The notes below the pieces were generated by a model. That model saw nothing but the letters and a program-made list of their open reading frames with translations, did no database searches and was not told the origin of the DNA. This document shows, in pieces, positions 36,626-44,899 of a DNA stretch of 64,000 bases; the first letter of the stretch is position 1; each line of letters opens with the position of its first letter. The stretch covers positions 1-64,000 of the forward strand of contig NZ_JABBGI010000009.1 in NCBI RefSeq assembly GCF_012927325.1, given 5' to 3'. Source of the DNA: Chryseobacterium antibioticum (lineage in GTDB: Bacteria > Bacteroidota > Bacteroidia > Flavobacteriales > Weeksellaceae). The translations under genes were made by a program, and so were the position numbers.

Positions 36626-36823
36626 TTAGAATAAGATATCTGTATCTTCTGTAGTATCTCCGCTCCCTTTAGCAGCATTGTAACCACATCCGAAAGACTC
36701 GCATAAAGCTTCAACTTCGTTAGACAGCATTGTGTCGATTGGAGTTGGCTTTACTAATTCTGTTTTTTCTAATTCAATTTGTACGTTTTCTACGTTTTCT
36801 GGATTGTTAATTTCTGTTTTCAT
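36626..36823 (-). CDS. RiPP precursor peptide
   Basis: 65 residues. Residues 1-40 look like a leader rich in Glu/Asn/Val with no signal sequence (ELEKTELVKPTPIDTML, NEVEAL). Residues 41-65 are the likely core: C41 and C46 with ESFG between them, GYN, then a Gly/Ser/Thr/Asp-rich acidic tail ending DILF. Its size, two cysteines, hydrophilic leader and place directly before a radical SAM/SPASM gene support the call. It follows the S41 gene by 37 bases and is probably transcribed from the promoter at 38687-38714. The exact cleavage site is not known. Confidence 0.75.
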   Translation of the reverse strand: MKTEINNPENVENVQIELEKTELVKPTPIDTMLSNEVEALCESFGCGYNAAKGSGDTTEDTDILF

Positions 36824-36860
36824 TTTTTAATTTTTGAAATTTGTTAATAATAATTTATGC

Positions 36861-38579
36861 TTATTTCGAAATAGCCGTTATCAAAACCTTATCCTCATAA
36901 GGCTGTAAATCTTTTACATTTTTGATATTCACATGAATATCTGGTTGTATTCCTTTCCCTTCGATACTTTTTCCGTCCAGCATTATTGTACTTCTGCTAA
37001 AAGCATTGGTTCTGAATTTAATATTGTTATTTTTTTCTAAAAAAACTTCATACAAAACTGAAAGAGCTCCTGCTGTATTTTCAATCCCCACTATTTTCAC
37101 CTTTTTTGAATATTTTTTTAAATTATAAGCAATCAATTCAGAAACACAGGATGTATTTTTATTGACGAGAACTCTGATCTCCATTTCTGAGGGGATATTG
37201 AAGGCCAGCTTTTTGTCACTCATAATTACCTGATCTACTTGATCTGAAAACTTGTCTTTTAGCTGATAATAGCTAAATTCATCTTTTATAAATAGAGACA
37301 GAATTTGTGCGCCTATTAAAAAATCTCCACCACCATTATTACGCAAATCCAAAATCAGTTTTTTTTTGTTTTTGAGCTCTTCTTTACGGGCTATTAATTC
37401 GTATAATGATTCTTTATCAATGTGCTTCATCTTCAAATAAGCTATGCTGTCTCCAATAGCTGAAAATTGTGTTTTTTGAATAAAATTTGAAGGTATCTTA
37501 TACGTATTATGATGAGCATATTCAATTTTTCTCCTCTTTCCATTTAAATCTTCAATCTCTAATTCTGTTTTGGTATCAGGAGCCTTTATTAGCAATTCAT
37601 TTACCTTCTCATCAGAGATTTTCTTTATACTTTTTCCATCTATCGCAATGATGGTTTCTCCCAAACTCATCTTTTGACCTAAACTATCGTCCAGAATTCC
37701 GGAAATTCGATATATACGACCAATTTTATAAATCAGGATTGGGGTATTTTTATTTTTAGACGGGCACTCATTATCTTTTACGGAAAAATGAGGATCGTTA
37801 AATTTTATACGAAAATAGGTGTTGAGCTCTGAAACGTAGTTGCACACGCCTTTGGTGGTATCTGTAGGCTTGGTTACTTGCTTATTAATATCTCTTTTAG
37901 AATAGAAAGGATAATTTTGCTCTATAACTGTTGTAAGATGATCAAGATTTTCATAAATAGATCTGTTTTTATCTTTTAGTCCAAAATAGAGGGTTCCTTT
38001 ATTGTCTTCTTCCTTGTCAAATTTCGGATAATAGGTATAGAGCCCATAAGAATCATATGGTATTCCGAGTCTATTTCCAGACAGGGTATTAGGCGTAAAT
38101 TCTTTTTTATTAATAGTAGTATACCCTAAAAATAAATTTTTTATTTCACAGACAGAATCCTCGTCTTTATCCTTAATTACTTCTATTTCAATACTTCCAA
38201 TGTCTTCAAAAGGAGCATCAACTTCAGTTATACCATCTTTTGGGAAAAGACTCAGTAAAACAGTTTTACTTTTTTGATCTAGTAAAGTGATCTGTTTTAC
38301 ATTCTTGGTTAGTAATTGAAATTTTATATTTGGTTTTTTATCCGCGTGTCCAATGATTTTCTTGTCTAAAACTATTGTTTTTTGATTAAGTAAATTAATT
38401 GTTGGTCCATTTATATTGAATTCATCTACGCTTGGGATATTATAATTAATGTATCCCGATTTAAAATAATATAATGTGTCAACCTTTTTTTCAAGAAAAG
38501 CAAAACTATTTTGAGAATACCCAAATGTTGATCTAAATAGGAGTAGAAGTAAAATAAAATTTTTGACCAAAGCATTCAT
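36861..38579 (-). CDS. S41-family peptidase with PDZ domain
   Basis: 572 residues. A signal peptide (ILLLLLFRSTFGYSQ) exports it. A beta-rich N-terminal region (to about residue 200) is followed by an S41 N-terminal domain, a PDZ-like section (LGETIIAIDGKSI) and the catalytic core (LILDLRNNGGGDF, nucleophile serine in NTSCVSELIA). It heads the cluster operon with the precursor gene 37 bases behind it. It could process the exported peptide or its leader remnant. It may instead be a passenger gene; the shared promoter favours a role. Confidence 0.75.
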   Translation of the reverse strand: MNALVKNFILLLLLFRSTFGYSQNSFAFLEKKVDTLYYFKSGYINYNIPSVDEFNINGPTINLLNQKTIVLDKKIIGHADKKPNIKFQLLTKNVKQITLLDQKSKTVLLSLFPKDGITEVDAPFEDIGSIEIEVIKDKDEDSVCEIKNLFLGYTTINKKEFTPNTLSGNRLGIPYDSYGLYTYYPKFDKEEDNKGTLYFGLKDKNRSIYENLDHLTTVIEQNYPFYSKRDINKQVTKPTDTTKGVCNYVSELNTYFRIKFNDPHFSVKDNECPSKNKNTPILIYKIGRIYRISGILDDSLGQKMSLGETIIAIDGKSIKKISDEKVNELLIKAPDTKTELEIEDLNGKRRKIEYAHHNTYKIPSNFIQKTQFSAIGDSIAYLKMKHIDKESLYELIARKEELKNKKKLILDLRNNGGGDFLIGAQILSLFIKDEFSYYQLKDKFSDQVDQVIMSDKKLAFNIPSEMEIRVLVNKNTSCVSELIAYNLKKYSKKVKIVGIENTAGALSVLYEVFLEKNNNIKFRTNAFSRSTIMLDGKSIEGKGIQPDIHVNIKNVKDLQPYEDKVLITAISK

Positions 38580-38686
38580 AAAAACAAAATAAAATTGTAA
38601 TCAACGTAATTGAATTAGTTCCTCAATATCTTAATGAATATCGTATTATTTAGCGCTTTTCATTTCTGCTTTAATATCGATATAGA

Positions 38687-38714
38687 CAAATGTACAAAGT
38701 TAATTCATTTACAA
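38687..38714 (-). promoter_or_regulatory. Promoter of the RiPP cluster
   Basis: On the minus strand, TTG (38712-38714), 17 bases, then TACATTTG (38687-38694): a full match to the Bacteroidota consensus. A second -7-like TAACTTTG lies immediately upstream at 38695-38702. Transcription would start near 38680, about 100 bases before the S41 gene. Confidence 0.65.
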
Positions 38715-38719
38715 GAGAT

Positions 38720-39470
38720 TTTTTTTATTATGTTAAGTCCTCTATTTATGGGCGTCTGTGAATGTTTATTAATTTGTAATTTGAGATTGATAAATCAATT
38801 TCATGTGATATAGTTGTTTTTAAGAAATGAAAAGTGGAGTTATTGTTTTTTTTAAATTAAATGAAGTGGGACTCTTTTTTTTAATCTGAAATGGAGGATA
38901 GGAATTTTTTCAAAATCTTTTTTATCAAATAATAACAGATCCCATTTAGTAGAGTTATTTAATTTTTTCTGAATATTGTAAAGTTGATTCGGGGTGTTTT
39001 AAAATTTATTAAAAAGAGTAAAATGAATCATTTTTTGTGGTTTATCTCAAATAATTTGTCTATCAATTTAATTGAATAAATTTTACTGAATGACTATTTG
39101 ATGGTCTTATTTTGATCAATAGGAATGGCTGATGTGATGAAGAGGATCATTAAATAATATTTCAATATTTTACTCAATAAATATCAGCAGGAGGCAGGAG
39201 TATAATTATATAATATATTAATATAAGAGCTTTTTATTTTTAATCATTATAAATAAAAATGCGATTTTTTGGTCATCGATCCTTCTGTTTGAGTAGTAAA
39301 GTCAAAAAAGAAATAATATGGTAGTTATTTATAAAAGATAAGCAGATTGGGGAGGTAGGTTATATTATTTGTAATGAAATATCAGTTATTGAAATTTTAT
39401 ATCGGATATAAATCTTTGAAAATCAAAATAATGTTAGATTTGTGTGTGCCGTATATAAACTTGTTTAGTT
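38720..39470. other. A+T-rich gene-free spacer
   Basis: About 750 bases with no credible ORF on either strand, no clear hairpin with a T-run, and long A/T runs. It separates the natural product cluster from the HMG-CoA lyase-like gene and may mark the edge of transferred DNA. Nothing else seen. Confidence 0.6.
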
Positions 39471-39474
39471 TTAT

Positions 39475-39482
39475 TATATTTG
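39475..39482 (+). promoter_or_regulatory. Candidate -7 element (TATATTTG)
   Basis: A perfect TAnnTTTG match 19 bases before the lyase start codon. A TTG lies only 11 bases upstream, too close for the consensus, so the -33 element is unclear. Confidence 0.4.
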
Positions 39483-39501
39483 AGAAAATCAAAAAGTAAA
39501 A

Positions 39502-40350
39502 ATGTTTCTTACTGAATGTCCTAGAGATGCCATGCAGGGTTGGGGAGAGTTTATCCCTACCAGCAAAAAAATAGATTACATCAACTCTCTGATGGAGGTT
39601 GGCTTTGATGTATTGGACTGTCTGAGCTTTGTTTCCCCGAAAGCAATTCCACAGATGGCTGATTCTGATGAGGTGGCAGAAAATATTGATACATCTTTAT
39701 CCAATACCAAAGTTTCCGCAATCATCGGAAATTACAGAGGCGCCGAAAAAGCATTAAAACATCAAAGTGTTGATATTTTAGGTTTTCCGTTCTCTATTTC
39801 GGAAACATTCCAGCACAGGAATACCAACAAAAACCAGGAGGAGGCTTTTGATGAGATCATTAAAATGCGTGAACTGGCTAAAAGTGAAGGAAAACAGCTT
39901 AATATCTATTTTTCTATGGCTTTTGGGAATCCTTACGGAGAAATGTGGAAGTGGGAAGATGTAGATTTCTGGGCGAAAAGGTTCTCAGAGATTGGAATTA
40001 AAGATGTTCTGCTTTCTGATACCACAGGGGTTGCCACTCCTGAAACTATTGCCCTCTTATTCGAAAAAATTCCCCCAAAATACCCGGAGATCAATTTCGG
40101 CGGTCATTTCCATAACCGTTACGAAGATTCGTATTCAAAACTGAAAGCGGCTTACGACGAAGGCTGCAGAAGATTCGACAGTGCGATCAAAGGAATCGGG
40201 GGCTGTCCTATGGCCAAAGATGATCTGGTAGGAAATATGCCTACAGAACAGGTGATCAATTTTATGAGCGTAGAAAAAGTAGATCATAAACTGAATTTAT
40301 TGAACTTCGAAAGCTCTTATAATAGAGCGAAGGATATTTTTCATTTTTAA
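39502..40350 (+). CDS. Hydroxymethylglutaryl-CoA lyase-like enzyme
   Basis: 282 residues of the HMGL-like TIM-barrel family. The start TECPRDAMQG matches the metal/catalytic motif. The metal-binding GGHFHNRYEDS and the catalytic cysteine in KGIGGCPMAKDDLVGN are present. It would cleave HMG-CoA to acetoacetate and acetyl-CoA in leucine breakdown. It stands alone on the plus strand between the A+T-rich spacer and a palindromic repeat. Confidence 0.88.
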   Translation: MFLTECPRDAMQGWGEFIPTSKKIDYINSLMEVGFDVLDCLSFVSPKAIPQMADSDEVAENIDTSLSNTKVSAIIGNYRGAEKALKHQSVDILGFPFSISETFQHRNTNKNQEEAFDEIIKMRELAKSEGKQLNIYFSMAFGNPYGEMWKWEDVDFWAKRFSEIGIKDVLLSDTTGVATPETIALLFEKIPPKYPEINFGGHFHNRYEDSYSKLKAAYDEGCRRFDSAIKGIGGCPMAKDDLVGNMPTEQVINFMSVEKVDHKLNLLNFESSYNRAKDIFHF

Positions 40351-40368
40351 TAATGAACATGTAGTAAA

Positions 40369-40451
40369 TTCCCGCAGATTTCACAGAATATACAGGAATT
40401 AAATAAGTTAGATAATATAATAATCTGTGTCATCCGTGAAATTGGCGGGAA
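40369..40451. repeat. Long imperfect intergenic palindrome
   Basis: The left arm TTCCCGCAGATTTCACAG (40369-40386) pairs with 40434-40451, with about three mismatches. AATCTGTG and its surroundings between the arms extend the pairing. I recall elements like this scattered in Chryseobacterium genomes. It lies between two codirectional genes. Confidence 0.65.
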
Positions 40452-40464
40452 CATAATCAAATAG

Positions 40465-40484
40465 GAGCGGGTTTTAACCCGCTC
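40465..40484. repeat. Perfect hairpin, GAGCGGGTT family
   Basis: A 9-bp perfect stem with a 2-base centre (GAGCGGGTT then AACCCGCTC). There is no T-run after it, so it is not a typical terminator. It sits beside the palindrome at 40369-40451 and looks like a second dispersed repeat type. Confidence 0.6.
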
Positions 40485-40547
40485 TCGTATATTAAAAACT
40501 CGATCGGCTTTAGCCAAAACGTATCATTTAACACCAAAATCAACAAA

Positions 40548-41387
40548 ATGTCACCAATCATCTCACCATCCGAACTAAAAAGTGTTTTTCAGAATCCCAA
40601 TCTCATCATCCTTGATGCCAGAGCAGGAAAAGCTGTGTATCAAACCTATCTTGGTAAGCATATCAAAGGGGCCCGTTTTATCGATCTGGATAAAGATCTG
40701 GCCAGTATAGGGGAAGATGCTGCTTTTGGCGGAAGACATCCGCTTCCGGCTGTTGAAAAGTTTGTTGAGACCCTTTCAAAACTCGGTATTTCTGAAAGTT
40801 CACATATTGTCATTTATGATGATAAAAACGGAGCCAATGCAGCGGCAAGAGCCTGGTGGATGTTGAAATCTTTCGGATTTGAAAACGTTCAGGTTCTGGA
40901 TGGCGGACTACAGTCAGCTGAAAAAGAAGGTATAGAATTTTCATCCGGGGAAGAAACCGTTGAAAAATCTTCTGTCATTAAAAAAGAGGAATGGCTTCTG
41001 TCTGTTAAAACATTGGAAGATGTTGAAAATGAGCTGTCGAACCATTCTTCAACAGTAATAGATGTAAGAGATGCTTATCGTTATAAAGGTGAGTCTGAAC
41101 CTATTGATCTGGTGGCGGGACATATTCCGGGAGCGATCAATATTCCTTTTTCTGAAAACCTGGATGAGAACGGAAACTTCCTGAAACCTGACGTGTTAAA
41201 AGAAAAATATGCAGAATTTTTAAAAGATCAACCTCAGCATCTTATCATCCATTGCGGATCCGGTGTTACGGCGTGTCATACTATTCTGGCGTTAGACTAT
41301 GCCGGTTTCCCGATTCCTGATCTTTATGTAGGTTCATGGAGCGAATGGAGCAGGAGGGAAGGAAAAGAGATTGCGAAAGAGATTTAA
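40548..41387 (+). CDS. sseA: 3-Mercaptopyruvate sulfurtransferase (rhodanese tandem)
   Basis: 279 residues with two rhodanese domains (about 5-125 and 150-279). The active-site loop is C236GSGVTA. The CG(S/T)GVTA pattern marks mercaptopyruvate rather than thiosulfate specificity. It transfers sulfane sulfur in the cytoplasm. The gene is not part of the cys operon. A strong bidirectional terminator follows at 41499-41524. Confidence 0.88.
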   Translation: MSPIISPSELKSVFQNPNLIILDARAGKAVYQTYLGKHIKGARFIDLDKDLASIGEDAAFGGRHPLPAVEKFVETLSKLGISESSHIVIYDDKNGANAAARAWWMLKSFGFENVQVLDGGLQSAEKEGIEFSSGEETVEKSSVIKKEEWLLSVKTLEDVENELSNHSSTVIDVRDAYRYKGESEPIDLVAGHIPGAINIPFSENLDENGNFLKPDVLKEKYAEFLKDQPQHLIIHCGSGVTACHTILALDYAGFPIPDLYVGSWSEWSRREGKEIAKEI

Positions 41388-41390
41388 AGG

Positions 41391-41608
41391 CTGGAAGCTG
41401 GAAGAGGAGGTTGGAAGTTACCATTAGTCATATCATTTCTGATAGTTTGACCTTAATAACTTTCCTCTTTATTCTATGGATTTACCTTATTAAAATAGAA
41501 AAACCCGGAAAATTTCCGGGTTTTATGTTATGCTTGATGTAGAAAATGGAGTTTTATATTGGAAAGAGTGATTGTATGAACTCCAAAAACTTCCATCTTT
41601 CTTACTCC
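41391..41608. repeat. GGAAG-rich inverted repeat at a second convergent junction
   Basis: The left arm 41391-41420 (CTGGAAGCTGGAAGAGG and GTTGGAAGTTA) and right arm 41588-41608 (ACTTCCATCTTTCTTACTCC) are approximate complements. As at 3501-3652, the element occupies the gap between a plus-strand and a minus-strand gene that converge. Confidence 0.55.
41499..41524. terminator. Bidirectional terminator between converging genes
   Basis: CCCGGAAA (41504-41511) pairs perfectly with TTTCCGGG (41513-41520), flanked by A-run and T-run, so it can stop transcription from both sides. Confidence 0.8.
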
Positions 41609-41611
41609 AAT

Positions 41612-41938
41612 TTAAAGCATTCCTAATTCAAACTTCGCTTCTTCACTCATCATATCCTTGTGCCAGCTAGGTTCGAAAGTAAGTTCTAAGTCTACGCTTT
41701 TTACTCCTTCTACTTCTCCTGCCTTGTCTTTAACTTCCTGTGGCAGGGTCTCTGCAACCGGACAGTTTGGAGTAGTAAGGGTCATTATAATTTTTACATC
41801 GCCATCTTCGGAGATCTGTACATCATATATAAGGCCTAGTTCGTAAATATCTACCGGAATTTCCGGGTCATATACGGATTTTAATACCTTGATGATTTCC
41901 TCACCAATGTCAGCAATTTGATCGTCTGTAAATTTCAT
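41612..41938 (-). CDS. DUF59/MIP18-family Fe-S assembly protein
   Basis: 108 residues. Text VYDPEIPVDIYELGLIYDV and the conserved cysteine in TTPNCPVAETLP place it in the DUF59 (SufT/PaaD-like) family linked to Fe-S cluster maturation. It lies 3 bases after the exonuclease gene. This leftward set of four genes (41612-43510) is probably one operon. Confidence 0.88.
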   Translation of the reverse strand: MKFTDDQIADIGEEIIKVLKSVYDPEIPVDIYELGLIYDVQISEDGDVKIIMTLTTPNCPVAETLPQEVKDKAGEVEGVKSVDLELTFEPSWHKDMMSEEAKFELGML

Positions 41939-41941
41939 TTT

Positions 41942-42643
41942 TTAATCTAGATTGATATTCCTTTTCAACAAATCTTCCTGACGCATACGCCGGAAAACGT
42001 TTGCCAAAGTTAAGACATCTTTTTCACAATAGTCAACAATTCGCTGCAAGTCTTTTTCTATGTAGTAGATTGATGAAACCATTGAACCGTCTATATCATC
42101 TTTGGGCGTAGGAATTCCGAAGACATGAGCCAGCAATTCTAGGGAAACAAAACTTTTATAGTCCCCAAATTTCCAAAGCTCCATCGTATCAATATGAGGA
42201 ATTTCCCATGGCTTTTTCCCAAACATTTGAAACGGAACCGGAGGCTGCATCCCATTAATCAGGAATCGTCTGGCAATCCACGGAAAATCAAATTCTTTTC
42301 CGTTGTGGGCGCAGAGAATGATATTATTGAGCCTCGGGCTGTTGAAAAGCTCTCCGAATTCCTGGAGCATCTTTTTTTCATCGTGGCCGGAAAAGCTTTT
42401 AATTTTTAAGGTATCATTCTTTTCTGCCATTCCGATCGTGATGCAGATGATCTTTCCAAACTCGGCCATAATGCCTGCACGGTCGTAAAACTCTGCAGCA
42501 GTAACATCTTCTTTTCTCTGGAATCTTGTTTTCTTGTCCCAGAGCTTCTGTTCGGTTTCAGGAAGGTCCTCCCATGATCCGGATCCCGGAACGGTCTCAA
42601 TATCAATAAATAAAACTTTTTCTAATGGAATGTGTTGTATCAT
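41942..42643 (-). CDS. DEDD-type 3'-5' exonuclease, PolB-like
   Basis: 233 residues of the DnaQ-like fold. Acidic motifs are FIDIETVPG (ExoI), LCAHNGKEFDFPW (ExoII) and YCEKDVLTL (ExoIII, YxxxD). It resembles stand-alone predicted PolB-related exonucleases. It probably trims DNA or RNA 3' ends; the substrate is not known. Confidence 0.85.
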   Translation of the reverse strand: MIQHIPLEKVLFIDIETVPGSGSWEDLPETEQKLWDKKTRFQRKEDVTAAEFYDRAGIMAEFGKIICITIGMAEKNDTLKIKSFSGHDEKKMLQEFGELFNSPRLNNIILCAHNGKEFDFPWIARRFLINGMQPPVPFQMFGKKPWEIPHIDTMELWKFGDYKSFVSLELLAHVFGIPTPKDDIDGSMVSSIYYIEKDLQRIVDYCEKDVLTLANVFRRMRQEDLLKRNINLD

Positions 42644-42656
42644 ATGTGTTTGTGTT

Positions 42657-43004
42657 TTATCCTACCTGCATTCCGTTTTTCACGGGAAGGGATGGCGTTA
42701 AAAGAGTAACCTCTTTTTTGTCTTCACCATAAACGCCCAAAACCAGACATTCGCTGAAGAAATTAGCGATCTGTTTTCTTGGGAAATTGACTACTGCCAT
42801 GACCTGCTTTCCTACTAATTCTTCTTTCTGATAAAGGGAAGTGATCTGAGCAGCCGAATTTTTAATTCCAAGTTCTCCGAAATCAATTTGAAGTTGGTAA
42901 GAAGGGTTTCTAGCTTTCTCAAAATCATTCACGGAAACGATGGTTCCGCATCGGATGTCTATTTTTTCAAAGTCTGTCCAGGATATTTCCGGCTTTATGG
43001 TCAT
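42657..43004 (-). CDS. tRNA-binding-domain protein, CsaA-like
   Basis: 115 residues with an OB-fold of the EMAPII type: DIRCGTIVSVNDFEKARNPS, then KQVMAVVNFPRKQIANFFSE and the end of the domain. CsaA is proposed to act as a chaperone or tRNA binder. It overlaps the preceding zincin-like gene by 4 bases. Confidence 0.85.
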   Translation of the reverse strand: MTIKPEISWTDFEKIDIRCGTIVSVNDFEKARNPSYQLQIDFGELGIKNSAAQITSLYQKEELVGKQVMAVVNFPRKQIANFFSECLVLGVYGEDKKEVTLLTPSLPVKNGMQVG

Positions 43005-43510
43005 GATAATGAATTAATTAAATGTTCCACTTCTGTTTTTTCTACTGCATATTTCTGCTGCAGTTCTGATCCTTCACCCATTCTCCTGTAATATTCGAGT
43101 GCCTGGCCTCCAAAGAATTTTTTATAATGATCCGAGAGTTCAGGAATTTGCGGAAATACTTTATGAAAAAGCATTTCAGAATAGGCCTGGAATTCCCTTT
43201 CGTTTTTGTCTTCGACCACCTGTCCGGGTGCTTTCTGACGGACATGAAGCATTTCGTGGGCGACCATATTCAGAACGAGGGTCAGATCAAAATCAAATAA
43301 ATTCTTCGGGATCATTACGGTTTGTGGACCTCCCAATACGCCTTCTGCTGTCAAAAGCATAGAAGTAGGAGAGAGTTCTTCCCTGAATCCAAAACCCGCA
43401 AAGTTTTCATGTTCCAGGTCAAAGGAATGGATTAAAAATTTAGTGGCATCCAGAATTTGGTCGTGTTCTTTGTAAGCCTCAAGGTGCAAGTTGATCTGCT
43501 CGAAATTCAT
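43001..43510 (-). CDS. Putative metal-dependent peptidase (HExxH)
   Basis: 169 residues. HEMLH at residues 85-89 (NMVAHEMLHVRQK) is a zincin zinc-binding motif with a helix around it. The third ligand is not obvious; E107 or H136 are candidates by position. There is no signal peptide. It heads a four-gene leftward operon; CAAATGTA at 43528-43535 gives a minus-strand TACATTTG that may be its -7 element. Confidence 0.6.
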   Translation of the reverse strand: MNFEQINLHLEAYKEHDQILDATKFLIHSFDLEHENFAGFGFREELSPTSMLLTAEGVLGGPQTVMIPKNLFDFDLTLVLNMVAHEMLHVRQKAPGQVVEDKNEREFQAYSEMLFHKVFPQIPELSDHYKKFFGGQALEYYRRMGEGSELQQKYAVEKTEVEHLINSLS

Positions 43511-43684
43511 TCAGAATATGTTTTAAACAAATGTATTAAAATATTTGTAGTGCGGCTTTCTTACAAATAGAATTTTAGATAGGGTTTGTTCTTTCCATCA
43601 ATTACAAAAGAAGCAGATAATTTATACAAAACGATAAAATAACAAAGAGAAGAAAATCTAATTTAATATCGTTTTTTGAGATTT

Positions 43685-44899
43685 TTATTTTTTATATCTG
43701 GGATGAAAACCATGTCTATCATAATTTCTATATTTTTCCTTCAGCACATAATTAGCCGGATGCAGTGATAGTTTTGAAATATCAATATCCCATAAAGGAT
43801 CATTTTCATTGACGACCATCAAATTTCTGTCTGATAAATCAAATTTTTCTACAAAACAACAATAGAGCAATTTACTCATTACAACCCGAACATATTTCCC
43901 TTCATTACTTAATGTACATGATAGAGAGTACGTTTTTTCACTATTAATGATCAATTTTTGGGATAATATTTTTTCCTGCAAAAACATAATACGTCCTCTT
44001 GAAATCCAGCCACTTAACCGTTTTACCCTACCTTTATTAGATAAGACAAATCGAGATTCAAAACCGGAAATGGGAACTGGAACCCAGTACTCTCCAAGAA
44101 TATCTTTAACTGACAAATTAAAACACGAGGGAGGATTATCTTTGTTGATTATAGGTTTACCCAACTTCTCCCAAAGATACTTATTAAGTGAACCATTTGA
44201 GATATCTGAAGTTTTGACCATGTAAAAATCCTCTTTTTTCGGAGGATTATCTCGCAAAAACCATCGAAATGTTCCTGACGTTATAATGGTTTTATTTATA
44301 ACGTCCATAATGCTTTCGCAAGCAATACCCAATTTTTCTTCCACTGCATATATACTTTCAAAACTAGCAATAAATTCTCCTTCTACAGTATATTGACTGA
44401 CAGGCTTCATGTAATCAACATGCACGTTTCTTGACCGATCATTGCGAAAAGTAGTAAGACGTTTCTCTTTGACTGAAATTTTCTCTAAGTTACTGCTATG
44501 CTTATTAAATACGTTATTATCTTTATAACAAATCATAAAAGATCGATCCTCGATATCAAACTTTTCAACAAAATGATAATACACCAAACGAGCAACAGAT
44601 CTTGTATATTTACATCCTTCCAAGGATAACCCACAGTGAACATTATAAACATACTCTTTAAGATATTTATTATACTGTCTGGTAAAAAGCAACTTACGGA
44701 TTCTTTCGGAAACCCAATGCTCTATTCCCAATGATATATGAGAAAGACGACTCAGGCTCTTCACTCTTCCGTAATTCGATATTTCATAATTCTCAAAACC
44801 TTCAATCGGCTTCCATTGTTCATCAGGAAGGTTTTCTAAGGAATAATTATAGAGAACATCTTTTACATATTCATCCTCTAGTTCATGTGGTAGTTTCAT
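43685..44899 (-). CDS. NUMOD4-domain protein, homing-endonuclease-like
   Basis: 404 residues. Two copies of a NUMOD4-like module (QWKPIEGFENYEISNYGRVK near residue 30 and YWVPVPISGFESRFVLSNKG near 272) are each followed by an HNH-3-like region (LVYYHFVEKFDIEDRSFM; KLLYCCFVEKFDLSDRNLM). Between them is a NUMOD1-like DNA-binding stretch (VSQYTVEGEFIASFESIYA). Such modules are typical of mobile homing endonucleases. The ATG overlaps the stop of a truncated recombinase gene by 4 bases. Catalytic HNH residues are not all clear, so activity is uncertain. Confidence 0.65.
   Translation of the reverse strand: MKLPHELEDEYVKDVLYNYSLENLPDEQWKPIEGFENYEISNYGRVKSLSRLSHISLGIEHWVSERIRKLLFTRQYNKYLKEYVYNVHCGLSLEGCKYTRSVARLVYYHFVEKFDIEDRSFMICYKDNNVFNKHSSNLEKISVKEKRLTTFRNDRSRNVHVDYMKPVSQYTVEGEFIASFESIYAVEEKLGIACESIMDVINKTIITSGTFRWFLRDNPPKKEDFYMVKTSDISNGSLNKYLWEKLGKPIINKDNPPSCFNLSVKDILGEYWVPVPISGFESRFVLSNKGRVKRLSGWISRGRIMFLQEKILSQKLIINSEKTYSLSCTLSNEGKYVRVVMSKLLYCCFVEKFDLSDRNLMVVNENDPLWDIDISKLSLHPANYVLKEKYRNYDRHGFHPRYKK

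Noticed and set aside
22725..38579. Grasp-with-SPASM or lanthipeptide cluster
   Set aside because: No ATP-grasp ligase, LanB, LanC or LanM homologue, YcaO or C39 transporter is present among the genes.
3501..41608. CRISPR array from the short GGAAG repeats
   Set aside because: Units are irregular in length and spacing, there are no uniform spacers, and no cas genes are present.
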